Origin: Glutamicibacter uratoxydans
GTDB lineage: Bacteria > Actinomycetota > Actinomycetes > Actinomycetales > Micrococcaceae
Length of the DNA stretch: 64,000 bases
Assembly (NCBI RefSeq): GCF_006539925.1
Contig: NZ_BJNY01000001.1
Span: 248,001 to 312,000, forward strand
Direction: 5' to 3'
Under the pieces are notes generated by a model, which was not told the origin of the DNA, did not search any database, and saw nothing but the letters and a program-made list of their open reading frames with translations. Each line of letters opens with the position of its first letter. Position 1 is the stretch's first letter. The position numbers and the translations under genes were made by a program. Shown here in pieces: positions 7,679 to 16,468 of the stretch.

Positions 7679-9685
7679 TTATAAACCCTCATACATTCGG
7701 ATAGCTTGATCCAACCAATCGTTGACGCAACTACGCGTCGACTCGGGTGAGACTACTGCAATCTTACCGGCGTATCTGGAAACAAGCGGCGCAGGCACCA
7801 AGTCATAAGACAACTGGATCTGCGCCAGGTACCCGCTGCCGACCTTAGCGCTGGACCACTGTGTGGGGTGGAACGCTTCAATCGCCGGAAGTACCTCTTC
7901 ATCTACGAAAACTGTAGCCTGCAAATCCTCCGCAGAACCACGATACTGCAGGTCAAGCTCTTGATCATCAATGTGTCGCTGGCCCAGGTCAAAAGTTTCG
8001 TCGGTAAACCGCGCATCGAGAATCCTGTCGACTCGGAAGGTCAGAATGTCTTCTCTAGTGCGGCACCACGCTCGCAGGTATTGCACCGGACCGTCTTCAA
8101 CGAGCCTCAGCGGCTCAATGTCCCGAATCTTATGGCTGTTTGAACGAGCCGAGAAGTAATCGATGCTCAAGACGTTTCGTGTGCGGATCGCGTTGATGAG
8201 CTTCGACGGGATGTCGTTGCCCTGGACCTGGGACAGGGCAAATCCCAGAGCGCCGTTCCAACCTTCGAAACGGGCTACTGCCGCATTGATCTTCGAGAGC
8301 GCTGACTGCAGGATGTCCCGGTGTTCAAACTCCGGGATGCTTTCCAGCGCATTCAGGCCGCCAAGCACCGCGACAGCTTCCAGCGGGGCAAGCTTCTGCG
8401 GCGATGCAAGCAGCTCTGCATTGGAAATGGTGACGGTATCCGCATCGATGTCGCCGTCATTGACATTGATGAGCTCATCGTGCTGCCCATTGGGCACGCC
8501 GCACATCATGATCATCGCAAGCTCTTCGCGGACCTTTTCCACCGGCATCTGGTAGCGCCGCGAGAGTTCCTTGATCTCCACAACGCCCTGGGACACAACG
8601 TATTGGATCATGTCGATGTTGCGCAGTACCTGCGCAGCTGTGGTCCCTCGGCCTGTGGCCCGGTGGGCACGGAAATTAACGCCGTCCAGGACTTTCGGGT
8701 CAGCAAAGGCATCCTGGGCCCTTCGCGCGGTGGACAGCGCGTCCTTCACCTTGGATGCCAGCTCCTGCGGCTCCACAACCTTGACCGCCGGTCCGTAGGC
8801 GGCCAGTTCCGAGGCAAATGATTCAGTGTCCGAGTAGGCGACCTTGAACAGCTTGCCGCCCTGGTCCCCGCTGATTGACCTGACGATCAGCGGCGTACCG
8901 GCGTCGTCAAGAATCTTAATTGTTGCCAGGTGCCCGGGATTCTTTGAGTCAAAGTCGAGAAGCACCTGGGTCATGTTGAAGTCGGCCGGACGCCGCTGAT
9001 ATCCGCTGCTGCTTGGACCTTGGCGGCGGATGGTCGTCTTCAGATTGCCCTTGATGCGCGAGAGCCTGAACACCCTGCTGGCATTGCGCGTGTGGTCGAA
9101 CCCGGCGAAGTACCAGTTGCCAAAGCGCTGGCCGATCCCCCAGACGTCGACTTCGCGTTCCGATTCGACGCCCTGCGCGGTGGTGTACGTGAACTTGACG
9201 GTTTTCCGGTTGAACACCGCCAGGGCGCATTCGCGGAAGTTCGGTTCGTCCAAGGACAACCGAGGCAGCAGCGTCCCTGCGATCGGCGCGACGGTTGCTT
9301 CATCCAGTTCGCCGCCGGTGATGCGGGCAGCCGCTTTCAGGCCGAGTGCTTGCAGCTTGCTGTCTTTCCAGAGGCTTGCGGCCAAGGCAATGATTGCTGT
9401 TTCTGCAGCGGTGAATTCAATGGCTGGCAGGAACCAGTCGCTGGTATCAATGCTGTAGTAGATCGTCCCGTCAACGTCATCGGAGATCAGCCGCAGCCCG
9501 AACTCGTTGCGGATATCTTCACGAAGCCGCTCAACCGACTTTTCCTTCGCTGCGTCGCTTCCATCCGGTGTCAGATACTCGCCGATCATGGAGGAAGTGA
9601 ACTTCTTGGAAGTAGTTGCCAGCGCATAGATCAGACTGGTCAGCCGCTCAGCTTTGCTCGGGCCTGAAGATTGCTTTGTGCTCAC
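7679..9685 (-). CDS. pafBC: PafBC fusion, WYL-domain DNA-damage transcription activator
   Basis: PafB and PafC activate the LexA/RecA-independent DNA-damage response in mycobacteria, usually as two proteins. Here both are one 668-residue chain: a winged HTH plus WYL and C-terminal extension in residues 1 to about 330 (HTH around AERLTSLIYALATT; WYL around VDVWGIGQRFGNWYFAGFD), then a second HTH-WYL set from about 345 to the end (YVVSQGVVEIKELSRRY; RDIEPLRLVEDG). Fused PafBC is known from Arthrobacter. The start is GTG at 9685. It is followed without a gap by a small membrane gene, then tatA, tatC and helY. Confidence 0.93.
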   Translation of the reverse strand: MSTKQSSGPSKAERLTSLIYALATTSKKFTSSMIGEYLTPDGSDAAKEKSVERLREDIRNEFGLRLISDDVDGTIYYSIDTSDWFLPAIEFTAAETAIIALAASLWKDSKLQALGLKAAARITGGELDEATVAPIAGTLLPRLSLDEPNFRECALAVFNRKTVKFTYTTAQGVESEREVDVWGIGQRFGNWYFAGFDHTRNASRVFRLSRIKGNLKTTIRRQGPSSSGYQRRPADFNMTQVLLDFDSKNPGHLATIKILDDAGTPLIVRSISGDQGGKLFKVAYSDTESFASELAAYGPAVKVVEPQELASKVKDALSTARRAQDAFADPKVLDGVNFRAHRATGRGTTAAQVLRNIDMIQYVVSQGVVEIKELSRRYQMPVEKVREELAMIMMCGVPNGQHDELINVNDGDIDADTVTISNAELLASPQKLAPLEAVAVLGGLNALESIPEFEHRDILQSALSKINAAVARFEGWNGALGFALSQVQGNDIPSKLINAIRTRNVLSIDYFSARSNSHKIRDIEPLRLVEDGPVQYLRAWCRTREDILTFRVDRILDARFTDETFDLGQRHIDDQELDLQYRGSAEDLQATVFVDEEVLPAIEAFHPTQWSSAKVGSGYLAQIQLSYDLVPAPLVSRYAGKIAVVSPESTRSCVNDWLDQAIRMYEGL

Positions 9686-9727
9686 GACACCAGCCTAATC
9701 ATTTTTCTTAATTGTTGCTGATTCAAA

Positions 9728-9762
9728 ACAGCTGCGGCCCCGATTCTCGGGACCGCAGCTGT
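9728..9762 (-). terminator. Intrinsic terminator of the FKBP gene pair
   Basis: ACAGCTGCGG (9729-9738) pairs with CCGCAGCTGT (9753-9762), with a smaller CCCGA/TCGGG stem inside. Read leftward a T-run (TTTT) follows. It separates the FKBP genes from pafBC. Confidence 0.75.
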
Positions 9763-9781
9763 GTTGCTACCAATCAGGCTT

Positions 9782-10177
9782 TTACTTGGTGCCCATCAGG
9801 TCGACGACGAAGATCAACGCTTCGTTCGGAGCAATGGCTCCGGGGGCGCCGCGTTCGCCATAAGCCAAGTGCGATGGGATGTCCAGACGGCGGCGGCCGC
9901 CGACCTTCATACCCAGCAGGCCCTGGTCCCAGCCCTGGATGACCATGCCGACACCCACTGGGAAGTCGAGGGTCTGTCCGCGGCCCCAGGAGGAGTCGAA
10001 CTCTTCACCGGTGGACCAGGCGACGCCGACGTAGTGGGCCTGGACGGTGGTGCCTGGGGTGACCTCGGCGCCGGTGCCCTCAACGAGGTCGGTGATGACC
10101 AGTTCGGTTGGTGCGTCGGTGCCTGGGAAGTCGATTTCCGGCTTGGTGCGGTCGTAGTTGCGTTCTCCGAACGACAT
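9782..10177 (-). CDS. FKBP-type peptidyl-prolyl isomerase, cytoplasmic
   Basis: A 131-residue single-domain FKBP catalysing cis-trans isomerisation at proline. The whole fold is present: VTPGTTVQAHYVGV, GEEFDSSWGRG, a conserved GMVIQGWDQGLLGMKVGG core and IPSHLAYGERG. There is no signal peptide. The ATG at 10177 is preferred over the GTG at 10183 because AAAGG lies 8 bases before the ATG but too close to the GTG. It follows the lipoprotein FKBP gene after 34 bases, forming a pair downstream of pafA. Confidence 0.93.
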   Translation of the reverse strand: MSFGERNYDRTKPEIDFPGTDAPTELVITDLVEGTGAEVTPGTTVQAHYVGVAWSTGEEFDSSWGRGQTLDFPVGVGMVIQGWDQGLLGMKVGGRRRLDIPSHLAYGERGAPGAIAPNEALIFVVDLMGTK

Positions 10178-10211
10178 GTTCACGGCCTTTCGTTAGTCGT
10201 GTGTCAACCAG

Positions 10212-11150
10212 CTACTTGCTGGCTGGGGCTTCTACCTTGGTCAATTCTACGTAGAACACCAGGGTTCCGGTTGGGGACCCCTGCTGCGAGGTCTCTCCGT
10301 AGGCCAGGTCAGCCGGGATGGTCAGCATGACCTTCGAGCCTTCCTTCAGTCCGGTCATGCCCTGGGTCCAGCCCTTGATGACCTGGTTGAGGCTGAAGGT
10401 GGTCGGCTCCTTGTCGAAGTTGCCGTCGAACTTCTTGCCGTCGGCGTAGGTGACGCCCAGGTACTTGGCGGTGACCTTCGAGTCGGCGGTGGCCTCGGTG
10501 CCCTTGCCTTCTTCAAGCACGTCCACGACCAGGCCCTTTGGCGCCTCAACATCCTTCGGAATGTTGATGGTCGGCTGCTCGTCCTTGAAGCTGACGGTCG
10601 GCAGCTTGTTTTCCTTCTTCAGCTTGGCAACCTCGTCGTCCGACAGCTTGGTGCTGACCGGGGTGGTTCCCTCGATGTCGATCAGGATGATGCGCTCGGC
10701 GCGGGTGCCGGCTTCCGGCTTGCTGGTAGAGCCGTTGGCCTGCTGGGTTCCCTCGATGGCCGAGTAGGCAACCCAGTCGCCGACCTTGGAGTTGATCAGC
10801 GTTTCGTAGAGTTCTGGCATGGACTGCTTGAACTGGTCATCCAGGGTCATCGAGGTGGCTTCACCGGTGAAGTTTTCGTTGGTGAGCTTGCCGTCGATGG
10901 TCTTGTACAGCCCCGACTTGACCTTGATCGTGTCGCCGGGGTTGACCTCGGCGCCGTCGCCCTTGACGACGTTGACTGCTTCGTCCTTTTCCGTCAGGAA
11001 CGGGGTGTCGAAGGTGACCTCAGGTGCTGCGCTGGCATCCTTGCCTGGAGTGACCTTGATGTCGGAAAGAGAGCTGCTGCCGGAGGTCGAGCCACAGGCT
11101 GCCAAGGCGAGAATTGATGCGGTGGCGGCTGCTGCCATAACTTTGCGCAC
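10212..11150 (-). CDS. Lipoprotein with two FKBP domains, the first degenerate
   Basis: A 312-residue exported peptidyl-prolyl isomerase. The signal peptide ends in the lipobox LAAC (cysteine at residue 19), so it should be anchored outside the membrane. A first FKBP-like domain, about 45-150, keeps the general pattern (VNPGDTIKVKSGLYKT, NSKVGDWVAYS) but has lost the canonical active-site segment. A second, canonical FKBP domain at about 205-308 has NQVIKGWTQGMTGLKEGS and IPADLAYGE. It is encoded between pafA and the cytoplasmic FKBP. A role in folding exported proteins is inferred. Confidence 0.9.
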   Translation of the reverse strand: MRKVMAAAATASILALAACGSTSGSSSLSDIKVTPGKDASAAPEVTFDTPFLTEKDEAVNVVKGDGAEVNPGDTIKVKSGLYKTIDGKLTNENFTGEATSMTLDDQFKQSMPELYETLINSKVGDWVAYSAIEGTQQANGSTSKPEAGTRAERIILIDIEGTTPVSTKLSDDEVAKLKKENKLPTVSFKDEQPTINIPKDVEAPKGLVVDVLEEGKGTEATADSKVTAKYLGVTYADGKKFDGNFDKEPTTFSLNQVIKGWTQGMTGLKEGSKVMLTIPADLAYGETSQQGSPTGTLVFYVELTKVEAPASK

Positions 11151-11267
11151 GAATCTTCTTTCGTTCGTTTGAAATTACAAAACCAAATGGCGAACCAGCT
11201 TGTCAGCTGAACGCGCTTAAAGACCAGCCTAAAGCCAGATGCTGTGAAATTTCTTTCCGACAGCTCC

Positions 11268-12641
11268 CTAAACAGGCTTGCTCATGATTTCGATGAGTTC
11301 ATCCACCTGGTCGTTCTGTGTGGCAAACGGGTCCTTGCACAGCACCACGCCGCCCTGGCCTTCCTCGTATTTCATGTGGACCCAGTCGGCGCTGTAGCGG
11401 CGGCCTGTTGCGCGGGCTGCCTTGATGAACTTGCTGCGCACCACTGCCCTGGTGGTTTCCGGAGGGTTGAAGATCGCATCGCGGATCTGCGCGTCGCTGA
11501 CCACCGACGTCGCCAACCCGCGCTTGCGCAGCAGATGGAACAGCCCGCGCGACGGATCGATGTCGTGGTAGGTCAGGTTCAGCTGGGCCAGCCGGTGCGA
11601 GGAGAGCTCCAGAGAGTTCTTCTGGGCGTAGCCCAGCAGCAGCTTGCGCTTGATCGCCCAGTCGATGTCCTTGTCGATGGCGGAGAAGTTCTGGGCCTCG
11701 ATCGCGTTGAGCACCCTCTCCCACAGCTCGATGATCTGCTCGACGCGGTCATGGTGCGCGCCGTGCTTGGCGATGAACTGCTTGACCGAGTCAAGGAGCA
11801 CCCACTGGATCTGCAGCGCGGTGGGCTCGTCCCCGCCCATCAGGCGAACGACGGTCTGTCCGGTGAAGTCGTGGGAGATCTGGCGGATGGAGCGGATCGG
11901 GTTTTCCAGGCGCAGATCATGGTAGATCTCCCCTGATTCGATCAACCGCAGCACCAAATCGGTGGCGCCGATCTTCAGCAGCTGCGTGGTTTCGCTCATG
12001 GTCGAGTCGCCGACGATCACGTGCAGGCGGCGGTGGTATTCGGCGTCTGCGTGCGGTTCGTCGCGGGTGTTGATGATCGGGCGGGAACGGGTGGTCGCCG
12101 AGGAGACGCCCTCCCACATGTGATCGGCGCGCTGGGAGAAGACGAATTTGGTTTCTTCCCCGACCTGGACCAGGTTGCCGGCGCCGCACAGCAGCTGGCG
12201 GGTGACCAGGAAGGGAATAAGCATGTCTGCAAGGCGCTTGAATTCGATCTTGCGCGGGATCAGGTAGTTCTCATGGCATCCGTAGGAGTTTCCGGCGGAA
12301 TCCACGTTGTTCTTGAACATGAAGATCTTTCCTTCATGTCCTTCTTCCATCAGCTGGTCCTCTGCCTGGTCGACCAGGTCAAGCATGAGGGCTTCGCCGG
12401 CGCGGTCGTGCGCAATCAGCTGCAATAGCTGGTCGCACTCGGCTGTCGCGTACTCCGGATGCGATCCCACATCGAGATAAAGCCGCGAGCCGTTCTCCAG
12501 GAAGACGTTGGAGCTCCTGCCCCAGGCCACGATGGGCCGGAACAGGTGGCGTGCGGCGTCCTCGGGGGTCAGCCTGCGCCCATCGGATGGCACATAGTTC
12601 AGTCCGAATTCGGTTTCCAGACCGAAAATTCTGCGATCCAC
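11268..12641 (-). CDS. pafA: Pup--protein ligase PafA
   Basis: PafA uses ATP to join the C-terminal glutamate of Pup to lysines of target proteins, the actinobacterial counterpart of ubiquitylation. The 457-residue protein shows the carboxylate-amine ligase fold: GLETEFGL at 7-14 with metal-binding glutamates, the catalytic aspartate in LYLDVGSHPEY (D57), and FKNNVDSAGNSYGCHENYL. The start is GTG at 12641 with AGGGGAAG upstream. Only about 75 bases separate it from pup. In proteasome-bearing relatives prcB and prcA occupy that interval; here they are absent. Confidence 0.96.
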   Translation of the reverse strand: MDRRIFGLETEFGLNYVPSDGRRLTPEDAARHLFRPIVAWGRSSNVFLENGSRLYLDVGSHPEYATAECDQLLQLIAHDRAGEALMLDLVDQAEDQLMEEGHEGKIFMFKNNVDSAGNSYGCHENYLIPRKIEFKRLADMLIPFLVTRQLLCGAGNLVQVGEETKFVFSQRADHMWEGVSSATTRSRPIINTRDEPHADAEYHRRLHVIVGDSTMSETTQLLKIGATDLVLRLIESGEIYHDLRLENPIRSIRQISHDFTGQTVVRLMGGDEPTALQIQWVLLDSVKQFIAKHGAHHDRVEQIIELWERVLNAIEAQNFSAIDKDIDWAIKRKLLLGYAQKNSLELSSHRLAQLNLTYHDIDPSRGLFHLLRKRGLATSVVSDAQIRDAIFNPPETTRAVVRSKFIKAARATGRRYSADWVHMKYEEGQGGVVLCKDPFATQNDQVDELIEIMSKPV

Positions 12642-12715
12642 GCGAAGTTACTTCCCCTCAGCTCAGGCGCCGCAGCGGCGCCGTCTATTTAAATTTCTAG
12701 TGCAGCGAAGCCAGC

Positions 12716-12898
12716 TTACTGTCCGCCCTTTTGCACGAAGCCGCGCACGAATTCCTCTGCATTCGATTCCAGAACCGAGTCGATCTCATCAAGCAGGTCG
12801 TCGACTCCTGCCGACTGCCCGGTGGTGTTGACCTGGATCTGCTCGGCGGCGTCCTGGGTTTCGCTCTGGCGGCGAGCCGAGAAGCTTTCCTGTGTCAT
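12716..12898 (-). CDS. pup: Prokaryotic ubiquitin-like protein Pup
   Basis: A 60-residue, largely disordered and acidic modifier. The C-terminus is GGQ, so the terminal glutamine must be deamidated by Dop before PafA can attach it. The helical ARC-binding region lies at about 30-54 (DDLLDEIDSVLE). A good ribosome site, AGGAG, lies 6 bases before the ATG. It sits between dop and pafA, so the attachment, activation and removal functions are encoded together. Confidence 0.96.
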   Translation of the reverse strand: MTQESFSARRQSETQDAAEQIQVNTTGQSAGVDDLLDEIDSVLESNAEEFVRGFVQKGGQ

Positions 12899-12962
12899 TT
12901 TCTACTCCTGACCTTGGCGGTGCATCGTCCTGCGCACCTGTGCTGATTCAATTCTGCGCGTT

Positions 12963-14576
12963 CTACGCGCGGCGCGCCAACTGGTCGATGAACTCATCGA
13001 TTTCCAGCTGCGCGTCAAAGAGCTCACCGACGTCGCGGCGGGTTCCATCCAACGGCTCTGGCAGGAAGATCCGGCTGATCTTCCTGGCGCCGGGCACCGA
13101 GAAGGACAGCGCGTCCCAGTTCGCGGCGACCACATAGGGGGCATAGCGCTGCAGCGTCTTTCCCCGCAGATAGGCCCTGGTGTCCTCCGGCGGTTCGGTG
13201 ACCGCACGGTTGATTTCTTCCTGGCTGAAAATCGTCTGAATAGCGCCGCGGGCCGCCAGCCGGTAGTACAGCCCCTTGTCTTGGCGCAGGTCGGCCCATT
13301 GCAGATCCAGCATGCCCACGCGTGGATCATCCAGGCTCAGGTTGTGCCGCTGGGCAAAGGAGGTGATCAGCTTGTACTTGGCGATCCAGTCGATCTGGTC
13401 GGCCGCCAGCAGCGGATCGCGTTCGAGCAGGTCGAGGACCTGTGCCCAGCGCTCAAGGATCTCAGCGGTGTCAGGATCATCGTGCCCCTGCCACTGGCAG
13501 TAGTCCTGTGCCGCACTCAAGTACTCGCGCTGGATTTCGATGGCTGTCAGCTTGCGCCCGTCGCGCAGCCGCACTGCGGTTTTCAAGCTCGGGTCATGGC
13601 TGATCTGCTGCAGCGCAGCTACCGGGTCGCCGAGCTCCAGCTTCGGCGCGGCACCTGCTTCAATCAAGCTCAGCACCAGATTGGTGGTGCCCACCCGCAG
13701 CAGGGTTGAAATCTGCCCCAGGTTCGCGTCGCCGATGATCACGTGGAGCCGGCGGTACTTGTCCCAGTTCGAATGCGGCTCGTCGCGGGTGTTAATGATC
13801 GGGCGGTTGACCGTGGTCTCCAGGCCCACTTCGGCTTCGAAGAAGTCGGCGCGCTGGGAGATCTGGAATTCCTTGCGCTGGCCGAGCATGCCCTTGCCCA
13901 CCCGGCCCGCACCGCAGAAGATCTGGCGGGTGGCGAAGAACGGCGTGAGCCCCTGCACCAGGGACGAGAATTCCACAGAACGCGGCACCAGATAGTTTTC
14001 GTGGGCGCCGTAGGACACCGATTTGTTGTCGGTGTTGTTCTTGTACATCAGCAGTTCCCCACTGCCCAGGCGTGCGGCCGTGTCCATGGCGCGGCGCATC
14101 ACTTCATCACCTGCCTGGTCCCACAGCACTGCCGCGCGCGGAGTGGTGGACTCGGGGCTCGAATACTCCGGGTGAGCGTGGTCGACGTACAGGCGCGCGC
14201 CATTGCCCAGCACCATGTTCATCACCACGTCCGTGGAGTCCTTCTCCTGGTAGAGCGTGGAGCCGACGCGGGCGTCGTTGCCGTCCAGCGCCACCGACTC
14301 CGCGGTCCAGATGCCGGCATCCACCTCGGGTTCGACGTCGGTCAGCTGCGTGGGGTGGGCCTGGTCGCGGGCCACGGTGAAGCCGCGGGCATCCTGCAGA
14401 GGGGACTCATCGGCGTAGTCCCAGCGGGCGCCGCGCACCTGCGAATTGGTTTCCGCAACCAGCTGCGCGTAGGAGTCCACGACCTGTGCGGAAAGCACCG
14501 TCGCATTGGCCTTGGGCATGGACGGGCGGATGATGCCGTATTCGGTCTCCAGGCCGACCAGCCGACGGGCGCTCAC
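12963..14576 (-). CDS. dop: Pup deamidase/depupylase Dop
   Basis: Dop converts the C-terminal glutamine of Pup to glutamate and also removes Pup from substrates. The 537-residue protein is homologous to PafA but longer; an insertion at about 41-90, the Dop loop, distinguishes it. GLETEYGI is at 8-15 and the nucleophilic aspartate is in YVDHAHPEY (D132). The GTG start overlaps the arc stop by four bases (GTGA), so the two are translationally coupled. Confidence 0.96.
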   Translation of the reverse strand: MSARRLVGLETEYGIIRPSMPKANATVLSAQVVDSYAQLVAETNSQVRGARWDYADESPLQDARGFTVARDQAHPTQLTDVEPEVDAGIWTAESVALDGNDARVGSTLYQEKDSTDVVMNMVLGNGARLYVDHAHPEYSSPESTTPRAAVLWDQAGDEVMRRAMDTAARLGSGELLMYKNNTDNKSVSYGAHENYLVPRSVEFSSLVQGLTPFFATRQIFCGAGRVGKGMLGQRKEFQISQRADFFEAEVGLETTVNRPIINTRDEPHSNWDKYRRLHVIIGDANLGQISTLLRVGTTNLVLSLIEAGAAPKLELGDPVAALQQISHDPSLKTAVRLRDGRKLTAIEIQREYLSAAQDYCQWQGHDDPDTAEILERWAQVLDLLERDPLLAADQIDWIAKYKLITSFAQRHNLSLDDPRVGMLDLQWADLRQDKGLYYRLAARGAIQTIFSQEEINRAVTEPPEDTRAYLRGKTLQRYAPYVVAANWDALSFSVPGARKISRIFLPEPLDGTRRDVGELFDAQLEIDEFIDQLARRA

Positions 14577-16252
14577 TTGGCCGCCTTCTGGCTGACCAGC
14601 GAACGGATATTGCTGATGCGCTCGCCCTTGCGCCCGGAGATGCGGGCCCAGTCATCCGGGTTGGTGGTGTTCGGCATGTCCTCGTGCTCGGCAAATTCCT
14701 CGCGCACCGCCCGTAGCAGGTACTCCTGCTTCAGGCCTCGTTCACCGGTGGTGATCAGGGCCTTGATGGCGTGCTTCTTGGCGCGGTCCACCACGTTGTG
14801 GATGACGGCGCCGGAGGCGAAGTCCTTGAAGTACAGGATTTCGGAGTGGCCGTTGACGTAGGTGACTTCCAGGAATTCATTGATCTCGTCCGTGGAGTAC
14901 ATGGCCTGCACGGCGGCTTCGATCAGCCTGTTCACGGTAGCCTGCGCATTGGCGTCCTGGGCCAGTTCACTCTCGTGGATCGGAAGTTCAGTGGTCAAGT
15001 ACTTGCTGAAGATCTCCACCGCGCCGTCGGCATCCGGACGGCGGATCTTGATCTTCACGTCCAGGCGGCCTGGGCGCAGGATGGCAGGGTCGATCATGTC
15101 CTCGCGGTTCGACGCGCCGATCACAATCACATTGTCCAGGCGCTCCACGCCGTCGATCTCCGCCAGCAGCTGCGGGACGATGGTGGTTTCCACGTCGGAG
15201 GATACGCCGGTGCCGCGGGTGCGGAACAGCGACTCCATCTCGTCGAAGAAGACGACCACTGGATCGCCGTGCAGCGCCTTTTCACGGGCGCGGGCGAAGA
15301 TCAGGCGGATGTGGCGTTCGGTTTCTCCCACGTACTTGTCCAGCAGCTCCGGACCCTTGATGTTCAGGAAGTAGCTGCGCGTGCTTTCTCCCCCGGCCTT
15401 GGCGGTGGCCCGCTGGGCCAGGGAATGCGCCACGGCCTTGGCGATCAGCGTCTTGCCGCAGCCCGGAGGGCCGTAGAGCAGAATGCCCTTCGGAGCGCTC
15501 AGGCCGTGTTCGCGGTAGAGCTCCGGGTGAGAGAACGGAAGTTCAACCGAATCCTTGATGGCTTCGATCTGCGAATTCAGGCCACCGATGTCCGAGTAGG
15601 CAATGTCCGGAACTTCTTCGAGCACCAGCGACTGCATGTCGGTCAGCTGCACGCGCTTGATGCCGAGCCCGGTCTTCGTGTCGATGGTCAGCTGGTCGCC
15701 CACGCGCAGGTGCTCCTCGCGCAGCGGCTGGGCCAGGGTAATCACGCGCTGGTCGTCGGCGCGGGCCATCACCACCGCCTGGTGGTCTTCGAGCAGCTCC
15801 TTAACCGTCACCAGCTCGCCGGTTTCCTCATAGCCCAGCGCGGCGATAACCACCAGCGCCTCATTGAGCAGCACCTGCTGGCCGACGTGCAGCTTGTCGA
15901 AGTCAAGCAGCGGGCTGACGCCCACGCGCATCTTCCGCCCGGAATACACCACATCCACCGCCTGGATGGCGGTCGATTCGATGGCGGTGCCGGGCTGCGG
16001 GTGGCGGCGCGGGTGCTTGGCAATGATGGTGCCGTAGCTGAAGGGCGCGTCGCCGTCTTTTTCCAGGGCCGACTTGAGCCCGATGATCTGTTCGCGGGTG
16101 GTTTCCAGCAGTGCTACCAGACGCTGGTTGTTGCCGCTGATGCTCGCCAGCTGCTTGTCGAGATTCCTATTCTTGTCACGCAGCACGTTGACCTGTCGCT
16201 CGGTCATCTGCAAACGTTCAGCCATTTGCTGCGCTTCGAAGCTTTCGCTCAC
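14573..16252 (-). CDS. arc: AAA ATPase forming ring-shaped complexes (ARC/Mpa)
   Basis: ARC is the hexameric unfoldase that recognises Pup through its N-terminal coiled coils and feeds substrates to the 20S proteasome. The 559-residue protein has a coiled coil (about 8-62), tandem OB domains (about 70-205), Walker A GPPGCGKT at 261-268, Walker B VVFFDE at 333-338, and a C-terminal AAA lid. The last residues are [10 protein letters not shown]; the GQYL-type tail that opens the proteasome gate in Mpa is missing. The start is GTG at 16252 after GGGAG. It is first in the arc-dop-pup-pafA run. Confidence 0.95.
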   Translation of the reverse strand: MSESFEAQQMAERLQMTERQVNVLRDKNRNLDKQLASISGNNQRLVALLETTREQIIGLKSALEKDGDAPFSYGTIIAKHPRRHPQPGTAIESTAIQAVDVVYSGRKMRVGVSPLLDFDKLHVGQQVLLNEALVVIAALGYEETGELVTVKELLEDHQAVVMARADDQRVITLAQPLREEHLRVGDQLTIDTKTGLGIKRVQLTDMQSLVLEEVPDIAYSDIGGLNSQIEAIKDSVELPFSHPELYREHGLSAPKGILLYGPPGCGKTLIAKAVAHSLAQRATAKAGGESTRSYFLNIKGPELLDKYVGETERHIRLIFARAREKALHGDPVVVFFDEMESLFRTRGTGVSSDVETTIVPQLLAEIDGVERLDNVIVIGASNREDMIDPAILRPGRLDVKIKIRRPDADGAVEIFSKYLTTELPIHESELAQDANAQATVNRLIEAAVQAMYSTDEINEFLEVTYVNGHSEILYFKDFASGAVIHNVVDRAKKHAIKALITTGERGLKQEYLLRAVREEFAEHEDMPNTTNPDDWARISGRKGERISNIRSLVSQKAAK

Positions 16253-16382
16253 GTTGTTCTCCCAACATTTAACTAGCAGGCAGGCGGTTGATCAGCGCGT
16301 GCTGCCTCGATCCACCGGCGCCGCCCCGCGCCGCAGCGCAAAGAAGCACAGGTGGGAACCTGCAATTCCATAGTACGGAAAA

Positions 16383-16411
16383 TGACCCTGCAACGCGTGT
16401 CAACAGGGTCA
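16383..16411 (-). terminator. Hairpin after trmI, before arc
   Basis: TGACCCTG (16383-16390) pairs with CAGGGTCA (16404-16411); leftward the stem is followed by TTTTCC. It probably ends the HAD-protease-trmI transcript. Part of the loop, TTGACA, could alternatively serve as a -35 box for arc, but no -10 lies at the right distance. Confidence 0.5.
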
Positions 16412-16421
16412 CATGTCCGAT

Positions 16422-16444
16422 TATTGAGACGTTTTATCTCAATA
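16422..16444. promoter_or_regulatory. HAIR-like inverted repeat upstream of arc
   Basis: TATTGAGA-N7-TCTCAATA is a perfect 8-bp inverted repeat with a 7-base spacer. It preserves the TTGAG-N9-CTCAA core and spacing of the HspR operator (CTTGAGT-N7-ACTCAAG) but differs at the inner T/A and outer C/G pairs. It lies 170 bp before the arc start, just past the trmI stop. Confidence 0.4.
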
Positions 16445-16468
16445 TCTGGTCACTTGATGATGCGGGGG

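Noticed and set aside
12642-12715. Hidden prcB/prcA or a remnant between pup and pafA
   Set aside because: Only 74 bp are present, with no reading frame resembling a proteasome subunit.
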